From Candidatus Poribacteria bacterium (GTDB lineage: Bacteria > Poribacteria > WGA-4E > GCA-2687025): a stretch of DNA of 64,000 nt. Location: contig JAPPNK010000020.1 in the NCBI GenBank assembly GCA_028818695.1, positions 33,772-97,771 on the forward strand. Reading direction: 5' to 3'. The notes beneath the pieces were generated by a model. The model ran no database searches and was not told where the DNA came from. It saw only the letters and a list, made by a program, of their open reading frames with translations. Made by a program: the position numbers and the translations under genes. Below, one piece after another: positions 37,614 through 46,702 of this stretch (position 1 is the first letter of the stretch; every line of letters starts with the position of its first letter).

Positions 37614-37810
37614 GAAGCCCTTTCATTTGATAATTACAGCGCCGCCACCCGCAATGATAATGGATGGGAGCCTGAAAGCGCAAGCCGCGGACAACTTCCC
37701 CGCGAATTCAATGGGCGGGTCGGACAGCGGCAGCGGGTTTGGGAAAAGAGCCTTTTAGCCTTTTTGTTGGCGGATGTATTGACTGGCTCTGCTTGAAGTT
37801 GCGCGGCTAT

Positions 37811-39156
37811 TCATACCTCGCTCCAGTCAATATCTGCAGCTTTAGCCCCGACGATTTTGAGACCACCCTTTTTTTCATGGCAGACCCATTTCCCCTGAAA
37901 TGTATTTTCCGTAGAACTCTCTAGTTCAAATGAGAAAATCTTTTTCATGCTATCCAGAAATTTTTTGGCAGACGGATCTGCTGTACATAGGTTTTTTGCG
38001 ACCGGATCTACTATCATAAATTCCTTGTCCTTATAGTAACAACGGCTAATAAGATCATTTAAATGCCCATCAGCATAGTTAAAGGAATATCCTGTTATAA
38101 TTACTCGAGAGGCATCTTCCAAGGTATTTTTTGAGTCATGCCATATATCAATGAATTCGCTGGAGATTAATGGCTTTACTTTCAGAGGAGCTATAATATA
38201 TGGTAGGATAAAAGAGGGTTCAATTCCTTTTTCAAAGTTAGTGTTATCGACAACAGTATCTTGGATGAACCCAATGATAGTTTTTTCTGTATCAATAGTA
38301 CATTTTTGTTGATTATCCATTTTTATGAAGTTATTCAAATTGCCATGAAAGTAGTGCGTTTTACCGTTTCCTGGACGCTTTTCAGCGAATGATGTATAAT
38401 TAAGTGTTATCATATCCCAGTCATCAGGCAGCTTAGAATAAAATGGAATAGGGTTTTTATTATATTTATACAATACTTTCTCCTCTTGATATTTTAGAAA
38501 AGCCCAGAGGGTCCACGATTGGTATATGTACTTTTTTATATTAGATATATCATTATTGTATAGTCCTGAAAAGCTATCAGTAAGCAGGCTCTCAATATCA
38601 GTTAGGTAACTCTGAAGGTATTTCAGTACAGGATGTTTTGGTTTCGACTTAAGTAAGAGTTCACGTATAATAACTTTATAATAGTCAGTGAAGGAGGCAT
38701 TATGAACATCAATCATACGTTCATCCTCGTTATCAGATTCTCCATGTCCAAAAACCTTATAAATTAGCTTTTCAATTTCTGGATCTGCCTTTGTACCATC
38801 ATGAAGATTTTGAACTTTACTGATGATTTTACTAGCTAAAAGACCCTCATCTCTATGTTCATCATCTAGCCCGACATCGTTAATTTGAGTATCGATGTTT
38901 GTTACAATCTCATCTATTTGAGTTCTGTTATCCCGATGTAGTAACTTTCCCACGTCAGATTCTATTATTTTTTCATATTTAAATATATTATTAAAATAGG
39001 GTAGCACGCTCTTACTCCGAAAAGTCTTATCGATGGTTCTCCCCTCGTGCGTTTTTTTAGAAAATTGTCGATACTCGGAATGAGCTCTACCGCTAAGGGT
39101 ATATCAATCCCATCGCTATTGTCTACGCCTGCGCCGCAAATAACGACTGTTTTCAT
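37811..39156 (-). CDS. SIR2-like protein split by a -1 frameshift at A7
   Basis: The N-terminal piece (from ATG 39156) reads MKTVVICGAGVDNSDGIDIP, a SIR2-like nucleotide loop, and the downstream frame (to 37811) carries LNYTSF (Asn), THYFHGN (His) and ITGYSFNYADGHL, the remaining SIR2 motifs. The two frames join by a -1 step exactly at seven A (39052-39058 on the plus strand as T7), giving a continuous 448-residue product. The region is clearly AT-rich against its neighbours, so recently acquired. Possible readings: programmed frameshift, phase switch, inactivating indel, or sequencing error. The rear frame could also start at GTG 39007, without the nucleotide loop. NAD cleavage in defence is inferred. 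Confidence 0.72.
39052..39058 (-). other. A7 slippery run at the frame switch
   Basis: On the coding strand the run reads CTA AAA AAA CGC in the first frame. The A AAA AAA heptamer fits the X XXY YYZ rule for -1 slippage, after which reading continues ACG CAC GAG into the long frame with no stop. Confidence 0.7.
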
Positions 39157-39225
39157 TTGCGTTCTTCTCGCTTTCTCGTCTCGCTTCAAACATGGCTCAA
39201 TGCCGTTTCTTTTCTTATGCTCAAA

Positions 39226-39255
39226 ACGTTACCGCAAGCTCGCGATCCGTGTCAA
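39226..39255 (-). promoter_or_regulatory. Possible promoter of the SIR2-like gene
   Basis: A perfect TTGACA (39250-39255) is followed after 18 bases by TAACGT (39226-39231), with a predicted leader of about 63 bases. The -10 match is modest. Confidence 0.4.
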
Positions 39256-39256
39256 C

Positions 39257-40705
39257 TTAAAAAAGCGTTTGTTTCATGAGGCGGCCTGTGTAAGGATCCG
39301 CCATCGGCGGCAAGGGGCATGGTCGATCATTGAAAAACTCCTCGATTGACCAGAGGCTTAGGCGCGGATACGCTTGTCCGCGGACGAGAATGTCGCCCAA
39401 TGCGGCTGCGTTTGCCCTTGCGCTCGGGGAGGTGACGGTTTCTAGCGTAATGAAGCGGCCGATAGCCGCCTTATCGCGTTCAACAACGCCTATAAAATCG
39501 CGCAGGCTGCTGATATTAAACCGCCCGCCTTTGACCTGCGCCAACGCCAGTTTCGATTCCCAATTGTCAGGTTGGTCGTATAACGTGGCGCGTCCGTCCA
39601 CGCCTCCGTCGGCGACCTGCTTTGTATTCGGGATGAATCCTGACAATCGGTTAACCGCCCATGCTTCAAATTCAAAAGGCGTTTCCTTTGCCATTTTTTG
39701 CGCCGACACAAAATCCGCCGGGATCCCATGAACCGGGATCGTCAAGTCCTGCATACGCCGCTCGCGTATCATGTCGATGGCAAAGGAGCTGATGTCGACG
39801 CCCGCCCATTTTCTTTTGAGGCGGTCAGCCGCCTCCATTGCAGTGCCGCAACCGCAGAACGGATCTAAAACGATGTCGCCTTCATTGGACGACGCCTTGA
39901 TGATTCGCTCTAACAAAGACAGCGGCTTCTGCGTCGGATAGCCCGTTTTTTCTTTTGCCATTGGGTTGACGGGGAAAATGTCTGTCCAAATATCCGATAC
40001 GGGCTTACCTTTGGACGAATCTAGGTACTGTTTTCGGTTCCCAACTTGTAGCCGGTACCTGCGTCCGTCTTCATCCGTATGTTTGAAACGTCTTGCGATA
40101 TACTCTTCCGTGTACGGTATGTACTGACGGTTATGCGTAAATTTTTTACTGGCGGCGTAATTGAAAATTATATCGTGCCCGGGGACGAATTTTTGCCCGC
40201 CCGCCTTTCCTCCCGACGCTGTGCTTCTTTGCCAGACAATTTCATTTCTATAATTCGCTTTTCCGAATACTGCGTCCATGAGCAATTTTAAGCAGTGGCT
40301 CGCAGTTGGGTCGCAGTGGAGGTAAATGGAGCCTGTCGGTTTCAGAATGCGCTGCATTTCTTCAAGGCGTTCCGCCATATAGGTCAGGTATGCCAGCATG
40401 CCGCTCTCACCCAGCGCATGCCACAACCCGACAATCGCCTTATGCGCAGGACGTCCAACCGCATCTCGGAACCCGTTGTATCGAACGGCTGCAGCCTTAT
40501 CCCAGTACCAGGTGTCTTTGAACGCCTGGTATTGCGCCTTGCCCGCGCCCTTTGTCCCGAAGAGAATGCTGTAATTCGCGTTGGAATTGAACGGCGGATC
40601 CAGGTAAATCAGGTCGACGCAGTCCGCGTCCCATTTCCGCATCCAGTCGAGACAATCGCCGTAGTAGAGGCTGTTGGGTTGAAGCTGATTCCCGCCGTAA
40701 GACAT
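39257..40705 (-). CDS. DNA methyltransferase fused to Mrr-like nuclease domain
   Basis: A 482-residue fusion. Residues 1-320 are a beta-type DNA methyltransferase with LDPPFN (35-40) before DPFCGCGT (281-288). From about 340 a PD-(D/E)xK domain of the Mrr type follows: FEFEAWAVNRL (344-354), GGVDGRA with Asp370, and AQVKGG with Gln390-Val-Lys392, the usual D...QxK pattern. One chain may therefore both modify and cut. AAAGGA precedes the ATG. The split SIR2-like gene follows 100 bases downstream on the same strand. Specificity is unknown. Confidence 0.85.
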   Translation of the reverse strand: MSYGGNQLQPNSLYYGDCLDWMRKWDADCVDLIYLDPPFNSNANYSILFGTKGAGKAQYQAFKDTWYWDKAAAVRYNGFRDAVGRPAHKAIVGLWHALGESGMLAYLTYMAERLEEMQRILKPTGSIYLHCDPTASHCLKLLMDAVFGKANYRNEIVWQRSTASGGKAGGQKFVPGHDIIFNYAASKKFTHNRQYIPYTEEYIARRFKHTDEDGRRYRLQVGNRKQYLDSSKGKPVSDIWTDIFPVNPMAKEKTGYPTQKPLSLLERIIKASSNEGDIVLDPFCGCGTAMEAADRLKRKWAGVDISSFAIDMIRERRMQDLTIPVHGIPADFVSAQKMAKETPFEFEAWAVNRLSGFIPNTKQVADGGVDGRATLYDQPDNWESKLALAQVKGGRFNISSLRDFIGVVERDKAAIGRFITLETVTSPSARANAAALGDILVRGQAYPRLSLWSIEEFFNDRPCPLPPMADPYTGRLMKQTLF

Positions 40706-40734
40706 GCCCGAATCCTTTTCTAAGTCGCGCGTTC

Positions 40735-40764
40735 ATCGTACCACAGAGCCGCCAAAGACGGCAA
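40735..40764 (-). promoter_or_regulatory. Promoter of the methyltransferase-Mrr gene
   Basis: TTGCCG (40759-40764) and TACGAT (40735-40740) are 18 bases apart on the minus strand, leaving a leader of roughly 20 to 25 bases. Confidence 0.5.
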
Positions 40765-40773
40765 CTATTTTGA

Positions 40774-40830
40774 CTGACCCCGCGCCTTAAGTTAGGACAT
40801 GTCGGCGTACGAGCAATCTCCAAAGGTCAG
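40774..40830 (+). repeat. Short copy of the MITE-like repeat end
   Basis: CTGACC at 40774 followed by CTTAAGTTAGGACATGTCGGC matches, in inverse orientation, the right end of the fuller copy at 58791-58958. It closes with AAGGTCAG at 40823-40830, so it may be an internally deleted copy. Confidence 0.5.
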
Positions 40831-40833
40831 AGG

Positions 40834-40862
40834 TTGCAGATCAGCGCGGCGCGCGCTAGAAT
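40834..40862 (+). promoter_or_regulatory. Promoter of the matrixin-TPR gene
   Basis: TTGCAG (40834-40839), 17 bases, then TAGAAT (40857-40862). The start near 40869 rules out translation from earlier ATG codons and favours 40897 or 40933. Confidence 0.6.
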
Positions 40863-40896
40863 AAGCCCGTCTGGATGCGGCGCGGGCGTCTCTATC

Positions 40897-43293
40897 ATGG
40901 ATTTTCCGAAGGGGCGGTCTTTTAGTTTGAGAATGTTGTTGCCGTTTAGGGTTGGCGTCGCCCTCTCCTTGCTCTGTTTCTTTGCGCCGGCGTTGGGTCT
41001 GCGCGCCGAAGAGGATCTAGAGGATCTCTACGTTGCGCGGTGCGTCTTCTATTCGGACGGGCGCGTCGTCCGTTTTGACCGCATGCCGATTGTGGCGCGT
41101 CTTGGAAAAACGCCTCCGAGCGTGGACGCGGAGCGGTTTGAAAAGGCGTTTCATGAAGCGGCTAAGATCTGGGAAGAAGCGTCGGGCGGCGTCGTCCGCT
41201 TTCGATTTGCGGACGATTCGGAGGAGCATGTGGACCTGCCTGTCGCTTGGATCACGCATCTTCCTGGGCGCGGGCGGGAGCGTCATCTTGGCAGGGCGGT
41301 TCTCTCGCGTTTGACGGGAAGCCCGGACAGCTTCCATGTCAAAATGGAGATTGGCGTCTATGACCGGGAGTCGGGGCGCGAGCTGACAGACCAGGAGGCG
41401 TTGACCGTCTGCCTGCATGAGTTAGGGCATGCGATCGGGCTTTGGGGTCACAGCGACCGTGAAGAAGATATTATGTCGCCCGCTTCTGCCGCGCCCGCCC
41501 CGACTCAGCGCGACGCGGACACCCTGCGCGCCATTTATGAAATGCCGGTGAACGCGCCGCTGCATGAGCCGGCGATGCGGGAGCTGCGCGGCGAGATCGA
41601 AGAGCGGCCGGACGATCCCGCCCCGCGCTATCTTCTTGGGTCTGTCGCGCTGGACGCGGAGCGGTACGACGAGGCGGTTGAGGCGCTTCAAGCGGCGCTG
41701 AAGATAGACCGATTTCACATGGCAGCGGGCGAAAAACTTGTCATGGCGTATCTCGAGGCGGAGCGGTATGACGAAGCGGCGCGTCAGCTTTACGACGGGC
41801 CGCTTTTCAGCGCGGAGCTGTATAACAACGCCGGCATTGTGTTCGCTGAGAAAGAAGCCTCCGAAGACGCTCTCAAGGCGTTTCAACAAGCTCTCGATCT
41901 GAAACCGACGATGGAAGCGGCGCGGCGAAATCTTGCGCGGGTTTATGCGCGTATCGGGGTGGACAAGATCAAAGCGGAGGAAACGAAAGCGGCGTACGAC
42001 GCCTTTCGGCAGGCTTGGGAGCTGGACAAGCGCGCCGCCTATGGGCTTCAGCTGGGTTCAACGCTGGGCTTGATGAAACGGCATCTGGAAGCCGCGCGCG
42101 TCTATAAGCAGGTTTTGGGGGAGTTTCCCGACAATCGGGACGCGCGGATGAACCTAGCCGCCGCTTATAACAATCTGGGCGTGGGCGCCAGCGAAAAAAA
42201 GCAGTGGGAAAGAGCGCTCCGCTACTTTGATCAAGCCTCCGAAGCGGACCCCGATTTTGAAATGAGCGTTCAGAATCGCCTTGCGGCCCTCTGGCAATGG
42301 GCGTCTTCTTTAGAAACGGCGAACCCGGCAAAGGCGGTCAGCTTATACCAAGAATATCTCTCTGCGGTTCCGAGCGCCTGGGAGGCGCATGCGCAGATCG
42401 GAATGATTTACAGCCGGGCGGAGGCGCACGATAAAGCGGCGAAGGCGTATGAAGAGGCGCTGCGCCTGAACCCCGACCGGGAGACGGTTCGGCGCAACCT
42501 TGCCATCGTCTATTACAAACGCGCAAATCAGCTGTTGGAATCGGGGCTGAGCGAAGAGGCGGCGGCGTATTTTTTACAATCGATCCAAACGGATGCGAGC
42601 CTCGCCGGTCCGTATCAGGGGCTGGCGGCGGCGTATGTGAGGTCGGACAAATGGACGGAGGCGGCAAACGCCCTAGAAGAAGCGCTGCGCCGTAAACCGG
42701 ACGACGAATGGGCGCGCAAATGGCTTTCTGCCGCGGCGATTGAGCTCGGAAATGCGGCTGTTGCGCGGGAAGATTTTGAAGCCGCTGTACGGGAGTTTGA
42801 ACGCGCGCCCCTTGAAACGCGCGACGCGCGCGTGAACGGCATGCTTGGCTTTCTTTACACGAAGTTAGAACGGTATGATCGGGCGGTTGATTCGCTTGGA
42901 CGCGCGTTGCTGGCAAATCCGAAGAATGAATCGTTTCGGAATAATCTGGAGTTCAACAGAAGAGCGGTCAAAGACATTTTGAAGCGCGACAAGTCGTTCC
43001 GATGGCGCAGCGTATGGATACGTTTGGAGGCGTACCGCCTCGCCTCTTTGATCGGAAGTAAGATGAAAAAGGGCGATCTGGAGAAGTTTGACCGGTTCCT
43101 ACAGATAGAGCTGGAGGCGGAGGAGAAAGACGCCGAGGAGGTCGCATTGACTGTCGGAGCGATACAGGATTGCGCTTTGTTTGCCGCAGAGAAGGGGCGC
43201 GCGTCTTATCCGGGGCTGGCGCGCGGGATTGCCGTTAAAGCGCTGCGGTATGATCGCCGGCATGAGGGGTTGGCGCAGTTTTTGGGGGAATAG
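40897..43293 (+). CDS. Secreted matrixin-like zinc protease fused to TPR repeats
   Basis: A 798-residue protein with an export signal (about 13-36), then a metalloprotease domain with HELGHAIGLWGHS (174-186) and a Met-turn IMSP shortly after, the metzincin/M10 pattern. From ~205 to ~700 come about a dozen tetratricopeptide repeats. The domain order suggests a protease guided by a protein-binding solenoid, probably periplasmic. Start choice is uncertain: ATG 40897 has no good ribosome site, and ATG 40933 would begin directly at the signal peptide. No close relative is known to me. Confidence 0.82.
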   Translation: MDFPKGRSFSLRMLLPFRVGVALSLLCFFAPALGLRAEEDLEDLYVARCVFYSDGRVVRFDRMPIVARLGKTPPSVDAERFEKAFHEAAKIWEEASGGVVRFRFADDSEEHVDLPVAWITHLPGRGRERHLGRAVLSRLTGSPDSFHVKMEIGVYDRESGRELTDQEALTVCLHELGHAIGLWGHSDREEDIMSPASAAPAPTQRDADTLRAIYEMPVNAPLHEPAMRELRGEIEERPDDPAPRYLLGSVALDAERYDEAVEALQAALKIDRFHMAAGEKLVMAYLEAERYDEAARQLYDGPLFSAELYNNAGIVFAEKEASEDALKAFQQALDLKPTMEAARRNLARVYARIGVDKIKAEETKAAYDAFRQAWELDKRAAYGLQLGSTLGLMKRHLEAARVYKQVLGEFPDNRDARMNLAAAYNNLGVGASEKKQWERALRYFDQASEADPDFEMSVQNRLAALWQWASSLETANPAKAVSLYQEYLSAVPSAWEAHAQIGMIYSRAEAHDKAAKAYEEALRLNPDRETVRRNLAIVYYKRANQLLESGLSEEAAAYFLQSIQTDASLAGPYQGLAAAYVRSDKWTEAANALEEALRRKPDDEWARKWLSAAAIELGNAAVAREDFEAAVREFERAPLETRDARVNGMLGFLYTKLERYDRAVDSLGRALLANPKNESFRNNLEFNRRAVKDILKRDKSFRWRSVWIRLEAYRLASLIGSKMKKGDLEKFDRFLQIELEAEEKDAEEVALTVGAIQDCALFAAEKGRASYPGLARGIAVKALRYDRRHEGLAQFLGE

Positions 43294-43383
43294 GCGTTTT
43301 TCCGCGAACGCTTATACCTTAGCCGCTGTCCGCATTCCCATTCAAAATTGTTCTAACTCAGGGACAAGGTCGGGCAATGCGCC

Positions 43384-43412
43384 TTGCCTCAAGGCGTAGA
43401 AGCGGCTACTAT
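43384..43412 (+). promoter_or_regulatory. Promoter of tRNA-Leu (and perhaps tig-clpP-clpX)
   Basis: TTGCCT (43384-43389), 17 bases, then TACTAT (43407-43412). The predicted start near 43419 lies 16 bases before the tRNA. A seven-base hairpin (43380-43396) overlaps the -35 box. Confidence 0.55.
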
Positions 43413-43434
43413 CTCATGCAGAATCGGACAAGTC

Positions 43435-43521
43435 GGGCGGGTGGTGGAAATGGCAGACACGATAGATTTAGGATCTATTGGGCGAAAGCCTGTAAGGGTT
43501 CAAGTCCCTTCTCGCCCACCA
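43435..43521 (+). tRNA. tRNA-Leu (anticodon UAG)
   Basis: The acceptor stem GGGCGGG pairs with CTCGCCC (one G-U), the discriminator is A and CCA is encoded at 43519-43521. The anticodon stem ATAGA/TCTAT has the loop TTTAGGA, giving TAG for CUA codons. A long variable arm, typical of tRNA-Leu, is present. It ends 22 bases before tig. Confidence 0.95.
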
Positions 43522-43543
43522 ACGCGGCCCTGGAGGGGTACCT

Positions 43544-44761
43544 TTGAAAGTTGATATTGAAACGGTCGACGCGGTCGGACGAAAACTGCATATCGCGCTC
43601 CCAGCGAACGATTTGCGTCAGGAGCTGGACCGAAAACTCGCCGACCTGCGCAAAGCGATACAGCTGCCCGGCTTTAGACCGAACCGCGTTCCGATCTCCA
43701 TTGTCCGATCGCGGTACGGCAAACAGGTCGAAAATGAAACGATATGGAGCGCCGCTGTCAAGGCTGTTGAAGAGGCTATTGAACGCCATCAGCTCAAGGT
43801 CGTCAGCGAGTTTAGCTTTGAGCCTGATCCGGAAGAGATGAGCCTCCCTGCGGAAGGCGACCTGCGCTTCACGGCAAGGGTCGAAGTGAGGCCCCCCATT
43901 CACATACCGCCGTACAACACGTTCGCCATCGACAAAAGCCCCGTCAACGTGACGCCCGAAGAGGTGGAAGAGGAGCTGGAATCGATACGCCGATCCTGGT
44001 CCGAATTCAAGCCGATTGAAGAGGAAAGACCGGCGCAGAAGGGCGACTCGGTTCTGCTCATCTTGGACAATCTGGAAGAGGACCAGACATCTGAAGCGCA
44101 AGAGGTTTGGTTGGAACTGGACGACAGCGCTCCTCCAGAATTGTTGGAAGCGGCGGTCGGAATGAACATCGGAAGCCATAAGCTGATCAATCTTCGCGAC
44201 AAGGACGAAAACGAGATACGCCATTATGTGGAGTTGAAGCAGATCGCCAAGAGAGAAGACGCGGAGCTGGACGACGCGATGGCTCAAAAGATTGGTTACC
44301 AAACGCTTGACATCCTCCGAGGGCAGGTGTGGAACCGGATGATTGAGCAGCGGGAGCAGGAGCAAAAGAGCAGCCAAACAGATGAGCTTTTCGATCAACT
44401 GCTGGAGCGCATCGAGTGCAGCGTCCCGGATCTTCTGATTGATCGGGCTCTTCAGAACATGAGAAGCCATGATCTCCCCGTCAGAGCAGACGATGAAGCG
44501 CGGCGTCAAGTTGAGCGGATGATACGGCGGGAATGGATACTGGAGGAGATCGCCGAGAAGGAGGGTATTGAGATTTCCGAGGAAGAAGCGGCAGCCAATG
44601 CCCGCGACGAGGCGCGCCGCCGCCAAGAGGACCCTGATGAATACATAAAGGCTTTGCGCGAATCGGACGACTGGGACAGTTATGTCAACATTGTTCAGTT
44701 TGAGCGGATCGTTGATCTGCTCATTGAACGCGCGTCTCAAAAAGGAATCATCACCCCATAG
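43544..44761 (+). CDS. tig: Trigger factor (ribosome-bound chaperone)
   Basis: A 405-residue trigger factor that meets nascent chains at the ribosome exit. The ribosome-docking region GFRPNRVPISIVRSRYG is clear near residues 44-60, and the C-terminal helical arms are intact. The middle FKBP-like domain is weakly conserved. It starts with TTG at 43544 after GGAGGGG. It is directly upstream of clpP and clpX, a classic order, and downstream of tRNA-Leu. Confidence 0.93.
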   Translation: MKVDIETVDAVGRKLHIALPANDLRQELDRKLADLRKAIQLPGFRPNRVPISIVRSRYGKQVENETIWSAAVKAVEEAIERHQLKVVSEFSFEPDPEEMSLPAEGDLRFTARVEVRPPIHIPPYNTFAIDKSPVNVTPEEVEEELESIRRSWSEFKPIEEERPAQKGDSVLLILDNLEEDQTSEAQEVWLELDDSAPPELLEAAVGMNIGSHKLINLRDKDENEIRHYVELKQIAKREDAELDDAMAQKIGYQTLDILRGQVWNRMIEQREQEQKSSQTDELFDQLLERIECSVPDLLIDRALQNMRSHDLPVRADDEARRQVERMIRREWILEEIAEKEGIEISEEEAAANARDEARRRQEDPDEYIKALRESDDWDSYVNIVQFERIVDLLIERASQKGIITP

Positions 44762-44784
44762 CCCGCTTTTGAAAGGGACTTGCT

Positions 44785-45366
44785 GTGTCGCTCGTGCCGA
44801 TGGTCATAGAACAAACGACGCGCGGTGAACGCGCCTATGATATTTTTTCCCGTCTGCTGAAAGACCGCATCATCATCATCGGGACGGGAATCACCGACGA
44901 GATGGCGAATATTGTTGTCGCCCAGATGCTTTTCTTGGAGATGGAGGATCCGAACGCCGACATCACCCTCTACATCAACACCCCAGGCGGTTCCGTGACG
45001 GCGGGAATGTCCATCTACGACACGATGCAATTTGTGAAGCCTGATGTGCAGACATGGTGCGTCGGCATGGCGTACAGCATGGGGGCGGTTCTTTTGACGG
45101 CGGGGGCGGAAGGAAAGCGGTTTGCGCTGCCCCATTCAACGACATTGATTCATCAGCCGCTTGGCGGCATTCGGGGGCAAGCCTCCGACATCAGCATTCA
45201 CGCCGAAGAGATTCTGCGCGTCAAACGCGAAATCACCGGCATCCTAGCGCGCCATACAGGCCAGCCCATTGAGCGCATTGAACGCGACTCGGACCGCGAC
45301 TTTTATATGACAGCGGAGCAAGCCAAAGAGTACGGTCTGATCGATGAAATTGTGCGCCAACGATAA
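44785..45366 (+). CDS. clpP: ATP-dependent Clp protease proteolytic subunit
   Basis: A 193-residue ClpP serine protease. The catalytic triad is seen in [11 protein letters not shown] (Ser), [14 protein letters not shown] (His) and [10 protein letters not shown] (Asp). It forms the barrel that degrades substrates fed by ClpX. GTG start at 44785. clpX begins 14 bases downstream. Confidence 0.97.
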   Translation: MSLVPMVIEQTTRGERAYDIFSRLLKDRIIIIGTGITDEMANIVVAQMLFLEMEDPNADITLYINTPGGSVTAGMSIYDTMQFVKPDVQTWCVGMAYSMGAVLLTAGAEGKRFALPHSTTLIHQPLGGIRGQASDISIHAEEILRVKREITGILARHTGQPIERIERDSDRDFYMTAEQAKEYGLIDEIVRQR

Positions 45367-45380
45367 GCAGGAGCAGTAAG

Positions 45381-46637
45381 ATGTCTGAAAAACAGGGCGT
45401 CTGTTCGTTTTGCGGCAAGTCGGAAAATGAGCTGATCCGCTCCCCCGCTTCGCCGGAGGCGACCATCTGCGCAGTGTGCGTCGCCGTCTGCAACGAGTTT
45501 TTGAACGACCCGGAGCGTCTGACGAGCCAACCGCACGAGAAAAAGACGCACTCCCCGCCGGAGCGGTTGTCGCCCCCCGTCGAAATCAAAGAGTTTCTTG
45601 ACCAGTATGTGATCGGGCAGGAACACGCTAAAATCGCGCTTGCCGTCGCTGTTTACAACCATTACAAGCGCATTCAGAGCGGCGGCGACAGCTCCGACGT
45701 TGAGCTGGAGAAGAGCAACATTCTGCTGATTGGACCGACGGGAGTCGGCAAAACGCTTTTGGCGCAGACGCTGGCGCGCGCGCTGAATGTGTCGTTCACC
45801 ATCGCCGACGCCACCTCTCTGACCGAGGCAGGCTATGTCGGCGAAGATGTTGAAAACATTATTCTCAAACTGCTGCAAGCCTCCGATTTTGACGTGGACC
45901 GCGCCGAAACCGGCATCATCTATCTGGACGAGATCGACAAGATCGCCAGCAAGTCGGAAAACCCCTCCATCACCCGCGACGTCTCCGGCGAAGGCGTCCA
46001 GCAGGCGCTGTTGAAAATTTTGGAAGGCTCTATCGCCAATGTGCCGCCGCAGGGCGGACGCAAGCATCCGCATCAGGAGTTCATTCAGGTCGACACCTCG
46101 CGCATACTGTTTATTGCGGGCGGAACCTTCACAGGGCTAGAAAAGATTATTGAGCAGCGGCTTGGGCGGAAGTCGCTCGGTTTTGGCGCCGAGCTGCGCG
46201 ACCGCGTCCATGACGGCGTCGGAGCCTCGCTGGCGCAGGCGGAACCGAGAGACCTTGTGAGATTCGGCTTCATACCGGAGCTGATTGGGCGGCTGCCCGT
46301 TGTGGCAAATCTGTATGAGCTGGATGAAGACGCGCTCGTTCAGATACTCACAGAGCCGAAAAACGCCCTTGTGAAGCAGTATCAGAAGTTCTTTGAATAC
46401 GAGGATGTGAAGTTGACGATACCCGACGACGCTCTGCGCGAAATTGCCCGACAGGCGATTCTACGCGAAACAGGCGCCCGAGGGCTTCGCTCCGTCATGG
46501 AAAAAGCGATGCTGAATATAATGTACCGCCTGCCGTCGCTTTCAGGCGTTCAGGAGTGCGTCATCGGACCGGGAGTCGTGAGCGGAAACGAGGAGCCGTC
46601 GCTCATCTACAAAGACGATGAAGCCCTGTCAGCATAA
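45381..46637 (+). CDS. clpX: ATP-dependent Clp protease ATP-binding subunit ClpX
   Basis: A 418-residue standard ClpX: N-terminal zinc finger CSFCGKS...CAVC (about 5-34), Walker A GPTGVGKT, Walker [11 protein letters not shown], a ClpP-docking LGF in [10 protein letters not shown], and sensor 2 GARGL. Unlike the paralogue at 7564, the zinc finger is present. It lies in an operon with tig and clpP. Confidence 0.97.
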   Translation: MSEKQGVCSFCGKSENELIRSPASPEATICAVCVAVCNEFLNDPERLTSQPHEKKTHSPPERLSPPVEIKEFLDQYVIGQEHAKIALAVAVYNHYKRIQSGGDSSDVELEKSNILLIGPTGVGKTLLAQTLARALNVSFTIADATSLTEAGYVGEDVENIILKLLQASDFDVDRAETGIIYLDEIDKIASKSENPSITRDVSGEGVQQALLKILEGSIANVPPQGGRKHPHQEFIQVDTSRILFIAGGTFTGLEKIIEQRLGRKSLGFGAELRDRVHDGVGASLAQAEPRDLVRFGFIPELIGRLPVVANLYELDEDALVQILTEPKNALVKQYQKFFEYEDVKLTIPDDALREIARQAILRETGARGLRSVMEKAMLNIMYRLPSLSGVQECVIGPGVVSGNEEPSLIYKDDEALSA

Positions 46638-46643
46638 GGACTG

Positions 46644-46686
46644 GGGAAACTTTAGACCGCTGGAGCGCGGGGATCTAAAGTTTCCC
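46644..46686. terminator. Hairpin between convergent clpX and HEAT lipoprotein genes
   Basis: GGGAAACTTTAGA at 46644-46656 and its exact complement TCTAAAGTTTCCC at 46674-46686 form a perfect 13-base stem with a 17-base loop between the two converging genes. There is no T run on either side, so it may be a processing or Rho-linked structure. Confidence 0.5.
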
Positions 46687-46702
46687 GCGAGACGACGGCT
46701 GA

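Noticed and set aside
37614-37810. A gene in the gap between the AAA ATPase and the SIR2-like gene
   Set aside because: No frame with a start, ribosome site and plausible composition; I see nothing definite in it.
43475-44740. A 421-codon minus-strand frame covering tig
   Set aside because: It begins in tRNA-Leu and mirrors trigger factor; no homology visible.
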